Shown piece by piece: positions 33,173-42,336 of a stretch of DNA of 64,000 nt; the first letter of the stretch is position 1, and each line of letters starts with the position of its first letter. The stretch is from SZUA-37 sp964472525. Its GTDB lineage: Bacteria; Pseudomonadota; Gammaproteobacteria; UBA6429; Thiohalophilaceae. Below the pieces are notes generated by a model. It ran no database searches, was not told the origin of the DNA, and saw only the letters and a list, made by a program, of their open reading frames with translations. The position numbers were made by a program, and so were the translations under genes. The stretch is from positions 1 to 64,000 of the forward strand of contig CAYYLL010000004.1 of assembly GCA_964472525.1 (NCBI GenBank), written 5' to 3'.

Positions 33173-34044
33173 GTGTACTCGTTAATAAAGACACCCGAGT
33201 TATCTGTCAGGGCTTTACTGGTAAGCAGGGACAATTCCATTCTGAACAAGCCATAGAATATGGAACCCAAATGGTTGGTGGTGTCACACCGGGTAAGGGT
33301 GGCCAGACAGCATTAGGTTTACCGGTATTTAATACCGTTAAAAATGCCGTTGCAGACACACAAGCCGATGCATCTATTATTTTTGTGCCCGCTCCGTTTT
33401 GTAAAGATGCTATTTTAGAAGCCGTTGATGCTGGTATACAATTAATTGTTTGTATTACCGAAGGTATCCCTACCCTCGACATGCTCGAAGCCACCCGTGT
33501 AGTACGTGAAGCAGGGGCGCGACTTATTGGCCCCAACTGCCCGGGGATTATTACCCCCGGAGAATGCAAAATTGGTATTATGCCCGGCTATATTCATCAA
33601 GCAGGTAAGGTTGGTATTGTTTCGCGTTCTGGTACATTAACTTACGAAGCGGTTAATCAAACCACCGCTTTAGGTTACGGACAAAGTACTTGTATTGGCA
33701 TTGGAGGCGACCCTATTCCCGGTACTGATTTTATCGATTGTCTGGAACTGTTTGAGCAAGACCCACAAACCGAGGCCATTTTAATGGTTGGAGAAATTGG
33801 TGGTACGGCCGAAGAAGAAGCCGCTGAATATATTCAGTCGAATGTAACAAAACCCGTTGCTGCCTTTATTGCCGGGGCATCCGCACCTAAAGGAAAACGT
33901 ATGGGACATGCTGGCGCCATTATTGCCGGAGGCAAAGGCACCGCCGATGAAAAATTTGCAGCCCTCGAAGCTGCCGGAGTCGTTACTGCAAAATCGCCGA
34001 GTGAATTAGGTGTTGCCATGCAGCAGGCCATAAATAAACACTAA
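33169..34044 (+). CDS. sucD: Succinyl-CoA synthetase alpha subunit
   Basis: The CoA-binding alpha subunit of succinyl-CoA synthetase, 291 residues. CoA-binding Rossmann element VICQGFTGKQGQFHSEQAI, the GPNCPGIITPGE loop and the active-site phospho-histidine His247 in MGHAGAIIAGGKGTADEK are intact. It is coupled to sucC by a four-base overlap and is followed 11 bases later by the tag gene. Confidence 0.98.
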   Translation: MSVLVNKDTRVICQGFTGKQGQFHSEQAIEYGTQMVGGVTPGKGGQTALGLPVFNTVKNAVADTQADASIIFVPAPFCKDAILEAVDAGIQLIVCITEGIPTLDMLEATRVVREAGARLIGPNCPGIITPGECKIGIMPGYIHQAGKVGIVSRSGTLTYEAVNQTTALGYGQSTCIGIGGDPIPGTDFIDCLELFEQDPQTEAILMVGEIGGTAEEEAAEYIQSNVTKPVAAFIAGASAPKGKRMGHAGAIIAGGKGTADEKFAALEAAGVVTAKSPSELGVAMQQAINKH

Positions 34045-34055
34045 GCAAGGAAGAT

Positions 34056-34640
34056 GTGATGCCCAATAAAGATAATACACACCGCTGCTCGTGGTGTAGC
34101 AGCGACCCACTCTATATTAAATACCATGATACCGAATGGGGTGTGCCTGTTTATAACGACCGCAAGTTGTTTGAAAAAATTATTCTAGAAGGGGCACAGG
34201 CAGGTCTAAGCTGGATTACCATTTTAAAAAAACGTGCCCATTATCGTAAAGTATTTGACAAATTTAATCCCGAAATCATAGCGCGTTATAATAAACGTAA
34301 AATAGAATCTTTATTAAAAGATGCAGGCATTGTGCGTAACCGATTAAAAGTGGAAGGTACGGTTAAAAATGCCCGTGCTTATCTGGAGCTGCGCGAGAAG
34401 GAAGGCAAGTTTAAAGATTTTATCTGGAATTTTGTTGGTGGTGAACCCATTATTAATAAATGGAAAACGCTAAAGCAACTACCTAGCACAACCGCTATCT
34501 CAGAAGCCATGAGCAAAACACTTAAAAAGAAAGGCTTTACTTTTGTTGGCCCAACCATTTGCTATTCTTTTATGCAATCAATGGGGTTAGTAAATGACCA
34601 CACCACAAATTGTTTTCGCCACAAAGAAGTGAATAAATAA
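34056..34640 (+). CDS. tag: DNA-3-methyladenine glycosylase I
   Basis: A 194-residue base-excision glycosylase of the Tag family that removes 3-methyladenine. The opening RCSWCSSDPLYIKYHDTEWGVP, the middle LFEKIILEGAQAGLSWITILKKR with the catalytic Glu, and a late VGPTICYSFMQSMGLVNDH with a zinc-liganding CFRHKE tail are typical. It lies 11 bases after sucD and overlaps the DUF2288 gene by one base, suggesting a continued transcript. Confidence 0.95.
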   Translation: MMPNKDNTHRCSWCSSDPLYIKYHDTEWGVPVYNDRKLFEKIILEGAQAGLSWITILKKRAHYRKVFDKFNPEIIARYNKRKIESLLKDAGIVRNRLKVEGTVKNARAYLELREKEGKFKDFIWNFVGGEPIINKWKTLKQLPSTTAISEAMSKTLKKKGFTFVGPTICYSFMQSMGLVNDHTTNCFRHKEVNK

Positions 34641-34975
34641 TGGATCTAAATAGTTTTCAAGATGAAAAACTTGAACTCAATGCAGAAGAGTTACGCCAAA
34701 CGTTAAATATTGAATCGGGTAAATTAAGTTGGGAAGAATTACAGGTTCACTTTGCCCGGGGTGCTGTCGTTGTTATTCATTCCGAACTAGACCTGATTGA
34801 TGTTTCGGCAAAATTTGTGAATGATGATAAACTTGTCATTGAAGCTTGGATGAAAACAAACAAGATAGCGCTCGCAACAGATGATGATGCAAAACAATGG
34901 CTAAAAAATAAAACTGATTTTTGGGCTGTGGTTGTGCCGCCATGGGTATTGGTACAGAAAATTATCGATAATTAA
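34640..34975 (+). CDS. DUF2288-family protein
   Basis: A 111-residue cytoplasmic protein of the DUF2288 group, known from many gammaproteobacteria without assigned function. Features seen: KLSWEELQVHFARGAVVVI and a C-terminal FWAVVVPPWVLVQK. The start overlaps the tag stop (TAATG), so it is the last gene of the sucCD-tag transcript. No motif suggests an active site. Confidence 0.8.
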   Translation: MDLNSFQDEKLELNAEELRQTLNIESGKLSWEELQVHFARGAVVVIHSELDLIDVSAKFVNDDKLVIEAWMKTNKIALATDDDAKQWLKNKTDFWAVVVPPWVLVQKIIDN

Positions 34976-34982
34976 TACGTTG

Positions 34983-35600
34983 TTATCTTTCAAAACCCAG
35001 CTTTTGTGCTTGTTTTAAGTCTTTATCCGCTTCTATTACCAAGCCTTTACCTTTGTAAACTTGACCACGAAAATAATAAGCAGTTGCAAGTGTTGTTTTC
35101 TCTTTTAGCTTAATAATTTTATTCACCAGTTTAAGTGCATCATCATATTCTTTATTTTGTACCAGTGCGCTTACTAAATTAAGTTTGGCATTGGTATTAT
35201 CTGGCGCGAGAACCACAGCCTGTCTCAGGGCTTTTAAACCTAAATTGGATTCATGGTTTAACATTCGCGCACTGCCCAATAAATTATATGAACGCCAATA
35301 TTTATTATCCAGTTCAGCCGCTTTTCGTCCATACACCACAGCCAGAGGAATTTGGCCCATTTCGATTTGCACCTCACCCATTAAAACAAACATGCCCGCC
35401 TTGGTTCTACATTTATCAATGGCTTTAAACAAGGCATCCTCAATCGCAATCAATTTTTTAATTCGCTCTTTATCGGATATTTGATATAACTGTTTATCTA
35501 ATTTATTAAACAACGCTTTACAGTCTGTTGCTAAAACTGTATTTGAAAACAACATGGTTGATAAAAAGCTAGAAGCCAAAAAACCTTTGCCAATATCCAT
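34983..35600 (-). CDS. Exported TPR-repeat protein
   Basis: A 205-residue protein with an N-terminal signal peptide (about residues 1-24, ending in VLA-type cleavage) and about three tetratricopeptide repeats (around 85-190; the helix pairs IPLAVVYGRKAAELDNKYW, SNLGLKALRQAVVLAPDNT and YDDALKLVNKIIKLKEKT). TPR proteins act as scaffolds. There is one Cys pair that could be disulfide bonded. It converges on the DUF2288 gene with only seven bases between stops. Confidence 0.85.
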   Translation of the reverse strand: MDIGKGFLASSFLSTMLFSNTVLATDCKALFNKLDKQLYQISDKERIKKLIAIEDALFKAIDKCRTKAGMFVLMGEVQIEMGQIPLAVVYGRKAAELDNKYWRSYNLLGSARMLNHESNLGLKALRQAVVLAPDNTNAKLNLVSALVQNKEYDDALKLVNKIIKLKEKTTLATAYYFRGQVYKGKGLVIEADKDLKQAQKLGFER

Positions 35601-35634
35601 TATTCATCCCCCTTATTCCATCATTATTAATATT

Positions 35635-36168
35635 CTATCCGCATACATTCATCGCAAATTTAATTTTACTGCCACACTGCCGACAACAATATTCAGCTTT
35701 CCCTTGTTCAATCATATTATGTCGTCGAGTAGTAATTTCAAACTGCGAGCATCCACATGTATAAGTATGACGCTTGTGTATTTTTGTTGGAATACCGTCT
35801 AATGAATAAGAAAAAGTGCGTTTAGGCTCAACACCAAATTTCAACATTAACGCCTTCCACTCGGTTCCATGTGGTCGTACATTTCGGATTCCATAAACCT
35901 GATCAACAATATAATGCGCCACCTCATGAGGGATAGTCTCATTAAAATTTTCTTCTGGGTATTTAGCAAAATGGTATGGGTTAAAACGGATTTTTTTCGT
36001 ACCCTTATCTATTTTATACATACCGGCAGCACGACCTTTTAAGTCAAATAGGATATTAATGGGGGGGAATTTTTTCTGGAATAATCCCTTCGCACATTCA
36101 ATATAATCATCCGCTAATGTGATGATTTTATTTTGTTCTGTGACAGTAATGGGTGAAATTATTGGCAT
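35635..36168 (-). CDS. SprT-like zinc metalloprotease
   Basis: A 177-residue SprT family protein. The zinc-protease motif HEVAHYIVDQ (His-Glu-x-x-His) is intact near residue 80, followed by a conserved RPHGTEWKALM, and a C-terminal zinc-ribbon with YTCGCSQFEIT and YCCRQCGSKIK. Bacterial SprT proteins resemble the protease domain of SPRTN; their substrates are not known. It precedes the TPR gene on the minus strand by 34 bases. Confidence 0.9.
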   Translation of the reverse strand: MPIISPITVTEQNKIITLADDYIECAKGLFQKKFPPINILFDLKGRAAGMYKIDKGTKKIRFNPYHFAKYPEENFNETIPHEVAHYIVDQVYGIRNVRPHGTEWKALMLKFGVEPKRTFSYSLDGIPTKIHKRHTYTCGCSQFEITTRRHNMIEQGKAEYCCRQCGSKIKFAMNVCG

Positions 36169-36232
36169 AGAGGCCAGTATATCGTTTTAAAAATATTTTG
36201 CTACAGCAGACTCTAGAATAATACGGACTACT

Positions 36233-36745
36233 TTATTTGTCGTTTAAATTTAAAACTGTAATTGGGTCGGTAAACAATTTTGAGTTAGGAATGAGTATTT
36301 TATCACCATCATGATTAAGCTCGGTATAACGCAAATCAATGCGAACCACTTCACCTTGATAGCCTGCAATTTTAATTGTATTTCCAACAATAAAGGGGCG
36401 GTACAACAAAATCAGCACACCCGAAAGCATATTTGAGATCGTGTCTTTTAATGCAAAACCCAATGCAAACCCCGTTAATCCCAAGCCTGCAACAAGTGCC
36501 GATATGTCAATACCTAACGTTCCAAGTCCGATCACCAATCCCAGTATAATCAATATGACACCACTGGTACGAGCCAGAAAAAAAGAAAGTTGGCTATCCA
36601 ATGAAAAACGCATTGTTAATTTTTTAATCGCGCTACTGGCCATTTTTGATAATATATAGAAGACTATCAAGGTAATAATTACACCTGTAACACGCGGCAA
36701 CCAAAGGTTGGCTTCTTCAAGTAATTTTTGAATTAAAATATCCAT
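36233..36745 (-). CDS. Small MscS-type mechanosensitive channel
   Basis: A 170-residue member of the MscS family. Three membrane helices (about 15-35, 52-75, 80-110) include the pore-lining TM3 with its Gly/Ala ridge (ISALVAGLGLTGFALGFALKD), followed by the beta domain start (RPFIVGNTIKIAGYQGEVV, DKILIPNSKLF). It ends right after that domain, so the large cytoplasmic vestibule of E. coli MscS is missing. Such short forms occur naturally, so this is not clearly a truncation. It is divergent from the CHASE2 kinase gene. Confidence 0.88.
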   Translation of the reverse strand: MDILIQKLLEEANLWLPRVTGVIITLIVFYILSKMASSAIKKLTMRFSLDSQLSFFLARTSGVILIILGLVIGLGTLGIDISALVAGLGLTGFALGFALKDTISNMLSGVLILLYRPFIVGNTIKIAGYQGEVVRIDLRYTELNHDGDKILIPNSKLFTDPITVLNLNDK

Positions 36746-36979
36746 AATAATATCGCGCTGCCTCTTTTTTATGCCATTATGCCGTTAATAACACACAAGA
36801 TAAACAAACTATTTTTTAACTAGTTGAAAATCATAAAATTTAATAGACATAAACGTCTTACACTATATACTTAAAGAGAGGGGCTATCTCAGACTAAAAT
36901 TAAGAAAATACCAGGGTTCTTTACTTTTTATTCGCCGTACTTCCATATCAATTAAAATTACCAGGCAGGTTTTAGGATA

Positions 36980-39478
36980 ATGAAAGGTAACATAAAAAAA
37001 ATATTTTTTTCACGAGAAGCCATTGTTATTCTAATTATTATTAACATCCTCACTGTCATAGCCGCCTTCAAACCTGAGTTTTTACAATCATTGGAAACTA
37101 GCGTATATGATTTTGGTATAAACAGAAATAATCAGCTTAGTTCAACAACTGATAAAATATCCATTATCACAATAGACAAAGAGTCTACTATTAGATTGGG
37201 GCCGTGGCCTTGGGATCGTACAATTATATCCGAGCTATTGAATATTTTATCTAATGCCAAGGCAAAAACAATTGGTCTGCAATTTCCATTAGCAGGAGCT
37301 AAAAATAATCTTAACCTGAATAGCTTGCAACAATTAAAAAATTACATCCGTGAGAATAAGAAAAGCATTAAACGTAAACAACGTAGAGAATTATTAAATT
37401 TATTAAATAAAACTGAACAACAATTCAATACCGATGAAATGCTAAGTAAAAGTATTTTCAAAGCACCTAATCTTATTTTAACCATGCAACCCGATCACAG
37501 TACGGCATATTTAAAACTCGAAAGTAATAGTTCTCTGCCTGATTTTATGAAAAAAAGTCTTATTAGAGGGAAAAAACCCACAAATACAGTTGAAACAATT
37601 CCAGCCCTATTATTTCCATTAAAATCATTCGGCTTAAATGCACGAGGTATTGGTGTTAATACCTTAATTAAAAATCATGGTGACATCGTTCTTAACCACC
37701 CATTAGTACTACGCTATAAGAAATACTATTTTCCATCGTTTAGTTTAGCCCTTGCGGCACGCAGCCTAGCCATTCCTCTTTCAGCTATTCGTATTACAAA
37801 GTCAGGAATCAAATTTGGTTCACGAAATATTCGAACCAATAGTACGAAACAACTCTACCCAGCCTTCCTGCCAGAAAATAAATTAACATCAGTATTTAAA
37901 CATTATCCCTTTTATAAAGTCCTAAACGGAGATGTGCCTGCACAAACATTCAGGAATAAGACGGTTATTATAGGGTTAACTGACATAAATTCATCCAATC
38001 GATATATAACAACGAGGGGTAGGATGTCTGCTCCATTTGTCAGTGCTAACATTATCACTAGCCTGATAGACAAAAACTATTTTACCCAACCTGCTTGGGC
38101 TAACACAGTAGAAAGTATTTTAGTTATCTGTGTTCTACTTTACTTGTTTTTTATTGTGCCCCATTTTGCTACTACTATCAGTATTGTGATCACACTGTTT
38201 TTAACGACTCTATTAGTTGCAAGTAGCCAGTATTTTCTTATTGCTGAACATCTTTGGCTAAAAACAGCAACAATTGCATTTATTTTATTCTTTGGGCATC
38301 TGATCTATGCGTTATATCATGCTATTTCGTCCTCTAAGCGGAAATTTTTAATTGAGTCTGCTGAATCTATTCGAATGTTGGTAACTGCTTTACAGTCACA
38401 AGGGCAGATTGATATGGCGATGGATAAACTACGAAGCATTCCAAAAATTGATAGTTCGGTGCTTGGGCTCGCCTATGCTATTGCCCAAGATTACGAAAGC
38501 AAACGTCAATACGGCAAGGCCATTTCAGTCTATGATTTTATTCTTAACCACGATAAAAAATTTAGAGATACGACTAATCGAAAAAAACGTGCCGAAAACG
38601 TAGATAATGCTGTTATCCTAAAAAGCTCCGGTTCTATTGTGGCTGATGGTATCGATACCATGCCAAAACTTGGTCATTATGAAGTAGAAAAAGAAATTGG
38701 CCGAGGTGCAATGGGGGTTGTCTATCTAGGACATGATTCAAAAATTAATCGTACCGTTGCTATCAAAACATTAGCCTTATCCGACGAATTTACCGGTCAG
38801 GATCTCAAAGATGTGACTAAACGCTTTTTCCGTGAAGCAGAAGTTGTTGGTAAATTAAACCACCCTAACATCGTTACCGTTTATGATGCAGGGCAGGAGC
38901 ATGATCTGACTTATATGGCAATGGAATATCTCAAGGGGAAGGATTTAACTCACTACATACAGGCAAAAAATAAACCTAAGCTTGACTGGGTATTAGATAT
39001 TATATGGTATATAGCCGGTGCGCTTGATTATGCACATAAACAAGGTGTCGTTCATCGTGACATAAAACCCGCTAACATTATGTACCTAACCGATGGAACA
39101 GTAAAAATAACAGACTTTGGTATTGCCCGTGTAACCGATTCCAGTACCACTAAAACGGGTACGGCATTAGGTACGCCATCTTATATGTCACCCGAACAGA
39201 TATCAGGCGAAAAAGTTAAAGGAACCTCAGACTTCTTTTCTCTCGGTATAACTATGTATGAATTATTAACCGGTGAGTTACCTTTTCAAGGGGATTCGTT
39301 AGCCGCCATCATTTACCAGATAACAACTAAAAGACATAAACCCATTACACAGTTACGTAAAAGATTACCCCCCTGCATCAAAACTATCGTTGATAAGCTG
39401 TTACAAAAAGAAATAAAAAACCGTTATCAAGATGGTGAAAGTATTCAAGCAGCCATCGAAAGATGCATGAAACGTTAA
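36980..39478 (+). CDS. CHASE2-domain serine/threonine protein kinase
   Basis: An 832-residue membrane receptor kinase. An N-terminal helix (about 13-32) leads into an extracytoplasmic CHASE2 sensor (about 40-365), then three membrane helices (about 375-460), a short helical linker that resembles a TPR (455-530), and a Hanks-type kinase (about 563-830). Kinase motifs are all present: glycine loop GRGAMGVVY (573), VAIKTL, HRDIKPANI (near 692) and the DFG of TDFGIARV (711), plus GTPSYMSPEQI. It is therefore likely active. No phosphatase or FHA partner is next door. Confidence 0.92.
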   Translation: MKGNIKKIFFSREAIVILIIINILTVIAAFKPEFLQSLETSVYDFGINRNNQLSSTTDKISIITIDKESTIRLGPWPWDRTIISELLNILSNAKAKTIGLQFPLAGAKNNLNLNSLQQLKNYIRENKKSIKRKQRRELLNLLNKTEQQFNTDEMLSKSIFKAPNLILTMQPDHSTAYLKLESNSSLPDFMKKSLIRGKKPTNTVETIPALLFPLKSFGLNARGIGVNTLIKNHGDIVLNHPLVLRYKKYYFPSFSLALAARSLAIPLSAIRITKSGIKFGSRNIRTNSTKQLYPAFLPENKLTSVFKHYPFYKVLNGDVPAQTFRNKTVIIGLTDINSSNRYITTRGRMSAPFVSANIITSLIDKNYFTQPAWANTVESILVICVLLYLFFIVPHFATTISIVITLFLTTLLVASSQYFLIAEHLWLKTATIAFILFFGHLIYALYHAISSSKRKFLIESAESIRMLVTALQSQGQIDMAMDKLRSIPKIDSSVLGLAYAIAQDYESKRQYGKAISVYDFILNHDKKFRDTTNRKKRAENVDNAVILKSSGSIVADGIDTMPKLGHYEVEKEIGRGAMGVVYLGHDSKINRTVAIKTLALSDEFTGQDLKDVTKRFFREAEVVGKLNHPNIVTVYDAGQEHDLTYMAMEYLKGKDLTHYIQAKNKPKLDWVLDIIWYIAGALDYAHKQGVVHRDIKPANIMYLTDGTVKITDFGIARVTDSSTTKTGTALGTPSYMSPEQISGEKVKGTSDFFSLGITMYELLTGELPFQGDSLAAIIYQITTKRHKPITQLRKRLPPCIKTIVDKLLQKEIKNRYQDGESIQAAIERCMKR

Positions 39479-39646
39479 AAACAGAAGGCCCTTGACTCCC
39501 CAATTTATCTCTATCTATCAAACTCCAACAACATAATGGCTCTTTAAGTGGTTCAAATAGATTTATTGTAAGCGATACATCCTAACTCAATATATTTAAC
39601 TTATTGAATTTATTATATATTATTTACTCCATCAAATCTAATTAAG

Positions 39647-39659
39647 AATGATTTGCATT
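39647..39659. promoter_or_regulatory. Possible Fur-like box before the porin gene
   Basis: AATGATTTGCATT matches the Fur core consensus AATGATAATCATT at 10 of 13 positions. It lies 70 bases before the porin ATG, and an iron-related cassette would fit. Weak and unproven. Confidence 0.2.
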
Positions 39660-39729
39660 TAGAGTTAGATCTACGTATAGTTCCGCCATATTCATTAGAC
39701 ATCAGTCATTAACGGCGAAGGACAATTCA

Positions 39730-40904
39730 ATGCGACAATTTAGATTTATCATTTTAGGTTTAGTCTTTACCCCTCTAGCACTTGCAGCTACCGGAGCAGA
39801 TACAAACTTACGCAGCGAGATCAATGATCTTAAAAAACAAAATAAAATAAAATAATTATGGAGCGCCTCGAAGCAACGAGTGCCTTCCTTGAACAACAAC
39901 CAAAAATCTCGGCGACTGAATCACATGGTAAAAACAGTGGCACAACCACCATTGGTGGCTATGGAGAAATGCACTACAATAATCTGGATAATAAAAAACC
40001 CACTGGTAGTGACAAGCAGGCCATCGATTTTCATCGCTTTGTACTTTTCTTTGGGCATCAGTTTAGTAACAAAATTGCGCTCTACTCTGAGCTTGAAGTT
40101 GAACATAGCGTTTCTGGTGGTAGCAATACGGGTGAAATAGAATTAGAACAGGCCTATCTCGACTTTAGTCTTAAAGGCTCGCTACACGCCAAAGCAGGTG
40201 TATTTTTAATCCCCGTTGGTATTCTCAATGAAACCCATGAACCGAATACTTTTTATGGAACTGAACGTAATCCAGTTGAAAAAAATATTATTCCAACAAC
40301 ATGGTGGGAAGCCGGTACCAGTTTATCAGGTGAACTCACTCCCGGCTGGTCTTATGATGTTGCCATCACTTCCGGCCTCGATTTAAATGCTGCAAACAAA
40401 GTACGTAGTGGTCGGCAAAATGCTTCAAACGCCCGAGCAAATTCACCCATGTATACTGGCCGCATTAAATGGACCGGTATTCCTGGGTTAGAACTCGCCG
40501 CAACGATTGCTTCAATTGATGATTACACTCAAGGACAAGGAACAAAAAATAGCGCCACTCTCACTGAAGCGCATGTGATCTATAATAAATCCAAATTTGG
40601 TTTACGTGCTCTGTATGCAAGTTGGGACCTACAAGGTAAAAGTAACGGCTATAATGAGCAGACTGGTTTTTACATTGAACCGAGTTATAAAGTTAACAAA
40701 ACCGTAGGTATTTTTGCACGTTACAACCAATGGGATAACCAAGTCGCTGACAATATTGATTCTGAATACACACAAGTTGATATCGGTGTAAATTACTGGC
40801 CACATGAAGATGTCGTGATTAAGTTTGATTACCAGAGCCAAAGTGTGCCGACAGGAAAAGATGAATTTGATGGCTTTAATATAGGTGTTGGCTATCAATT
40901 CTAA
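39730..40904 (+). CDS. Porin with AAAAT repeat shifting its signal peptide out of frame
   Basis: An OprO/OprP-like outer-membrane porin in two frames. The ATG at 39730 opens a typical signal peptide (MRQFRFIILGLVF..., cleaved near ALA/ATG) and the start of a coiled coil (LRSEINDLKKQNK), then hits TAA at 39853-39855. The second frame begins at ATG 39858 and continues the coiled coil (MERLEATSAF) into the barrel (GTTTIGGYGEMHYNNL, YGTERNPVEKNIIPTTWW, FNIGVGYQF ending in Phe). Between them is (AAAAT)x3; removing one unit gives LKKQNKIIMERLEAT in one frame. So the gene is either phase-variable and presently off, or broken by a 5-base insertion. Next are the FMN-binding and PepSY genes. Confidence 0.85.
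39839..39853 (+). repeat. Pentanucleotide repeat (AAAAT)x3 inside the porin gene
   Basis: Three perfect AAAAT units at 39839-39843, 39844-39848 and 39849-39853. With three units the porin frame stops at 39853-39855; with two it runs through to the barrel-encoding frame. A 5-base unit shifts frame with each change in copy number, the property of a contingency repeat, although three copies is short for one. Confidence 0.8.
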
Positions 40905-40928
40905 GCACACTTACATATGATGTAAACA

Positions 40929-40956
40929 CACAGGTCGGGCTTAAGCTCGACCTGTG
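40929..40956. terminator. 28-base near-perfect palindrome after the porin gene
   Basis: Arms CACAGGTCG and CGACCTGTG enclose GGCTTAAGCT, itself almost palindromic, so all 28 bases can pair with one G-T. There is no T-run, so it may be an attenuator or an mRNA-end hairpin that sets the porin apart from the next gene. Confidence 0.55.
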
Positions 40957-40992
40957 CCTATATATGAAACAGCATTATTCTGGACTTAATTT

Positions 40993-41502
40993 ATGTATCG
41001 TTATTTAATCATTGTCTTTCTTTTTGCTACACAACTGACAGCTTATGCGGAAGCGACCTATCAAACTCCAGCCGCTTTTTTATCTGAAGTATTTGATAAT
41101 AATATACCCGCTGTTAAAAAAATATGGTTAACCGGTGAAGTAAAAAAACAGGTTACAGAAATATTACACCATCCACCAAAATCTCTGCGTACCCGATACT
41201 GGCATAAAGGTAAACGAAGCGTATGGATATTGTCAGAAATTGGTAAAGAACGCCCCATTACCATTGGGGTTGTGATTAACCATAACCGTATTGAAAGAAT
41301 CAAGGTTCTGGTCTTTCGCGAATCCCGTGGAGGTGAAGTCCGCCATCCTTTTTTTATTAATCAGTTTAAACATGCCAAACTTACAGGTAATACCGAGCTA
41401 AATAAAAATATAGATGGTATTACCGGTGCAACATTGTCTGTGCGGGCATTAAAAAAAATAGCAACACTGGCACTTTATTTACACCAGAAAATTGAATCTT
41501 AA
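40993..41502 (+). CDS. Exported FMN-binding-domain protein
   Basis: A 169-residue protein with a signal peptide (about 1-19) and one FMN-binding domain (about 80-168). The covalent-attachment motif D-G-I-T-G-A-T (Asp141 to Thr147) is exact: in such domains ApbE joins FMN by a phosphoester to the final Thr. It is thus a periplasmic one-electron carrier or flavoprotein. No ApbE gene is in the window, so the transferase must lie elsewhere. It sits between the porin gene and the PepSY gene, which begins two bases after its stop. Such sets are linked with extracytoplasmic electron transfer and metal reduction. Confidence 0.9.
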   Translation: MYRYLIIVFLFATQLTAYAEATYQTPAAFLSEVFDNNIPAVKKIWLTGEVKKQVTEILHHPPKSLRTRYWHKGKRSVWILSEIGKERPITIGVVINHNRIERIKVLVFRESRGGEVRHPFFINQFKHAKLTGNTELNKNIDGITGATLSVRALKKIATLALYLHQKIES

Positions 41503-41504
41503 AT

Positions 41505-42269
41505 ATGCTTTCTAAAATAAAAATAAAAACATTATTTGGCTGGCATCGATATATGGGCTTAACCGTTGCATTGTTTGTTTTAGTTCTTGCTAGTACCGGA
41601 ATCATGCTAAATCACACAGAAGATTTACAACTGGATTCAAAATTTGTACAAAATAATTGGTTACTAAATGTATATAATATAAAACCGCCAAAAGACATCA
41701 CGGCATTCAAAATAAATAATTCATGGATCAGTCAGTTACAAAATCAACTTTATCTAAATACAACAAAAATTGAAACACAAGCCAACAAACTGGTCGGTGC
41801 TGTTATTACTAATGGCTATATTGTTATTGCAACAACTATAAATTTAATTTTACTAACACCCAACGGGGAACAAGTTGAAACTATTTCTTCTGCCCATGGA
41901 TTACCCACTCCCATTGAACAAATAGGCTTATCTCGAAATAAGCAACTTGTTGTTTATACTACACAGGGAATCTATCGAGCAGATGTTGACGAGCTAAGTT
42001 GGACTGATTATTTGTCTAGCCATATTCAATGGGCAACCAAAACCTCGCTCCCTCGCAAATTAAAATCAAATATTCTTAACCAGTACCTCAATCGTGATTT
42101 AAGTTACGAAAGGATCTTACTCGATTTACACAGTGGCCGACTGTTACCTAAAATAGGTATTTATATTATGGATGCAGCAGCTATATTAATGATGTTGCTG
42201 GCCATTACTGGCGTATGGGTTTGGTATTTAAGACGTCGAAAACAATCCATCAAGGCAAATCACGCTTAA
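41505..42269 (+). CDS. PepSY-type membrane protein
   Basis: A 254-residue inner-membrane protein with an N-terminal helix (about 15-35: GLTVALFVLVLASTGIML) following the WHRYMG motif, a periplasmic region of roughly 180 residues containing one PepSY-like repeat (YERILLDLHSGRLLP), and a C-terminal helix (about 218-242) with a basic tail (YLRRRKQ). The His in WHRYMG and that in LNHTEDL may bind heme, as in PepSY-TM proteins. It starts two bases after the FMN-binding gene. A membrane electron donor for that flavoprotein is the most likely role (inference). Confidence 0.82.
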   Translation: MLSKIKIKTLFGWHRYMGLTVALFVLVLASTGIMLNHTEDLQLDSKFVQNNWLLNVYNIKPPKDITAFKINNSWISQLQNQLYLNTTKIETQANKLVGAVITNGYIVIATTINLILLTPNGEQVETISSAHGLPTPIEQIGLSRNKQLVVYTTQGIYRADVDELSWTDYLSSHIQWATKTSLPRKLKSNILNQYLNRDLSYERILLDLHSGRLLPKIGIYIMDAAAILMMLLAITGVWVWYLRRRKQSIKANHA

Positions 42270-42336
42270 TTATTTTCAGCTAATAAATTTAAACTGTTAT
42301 AATAGTGGATAATTAACCTTATCAAAGAGCATTATA

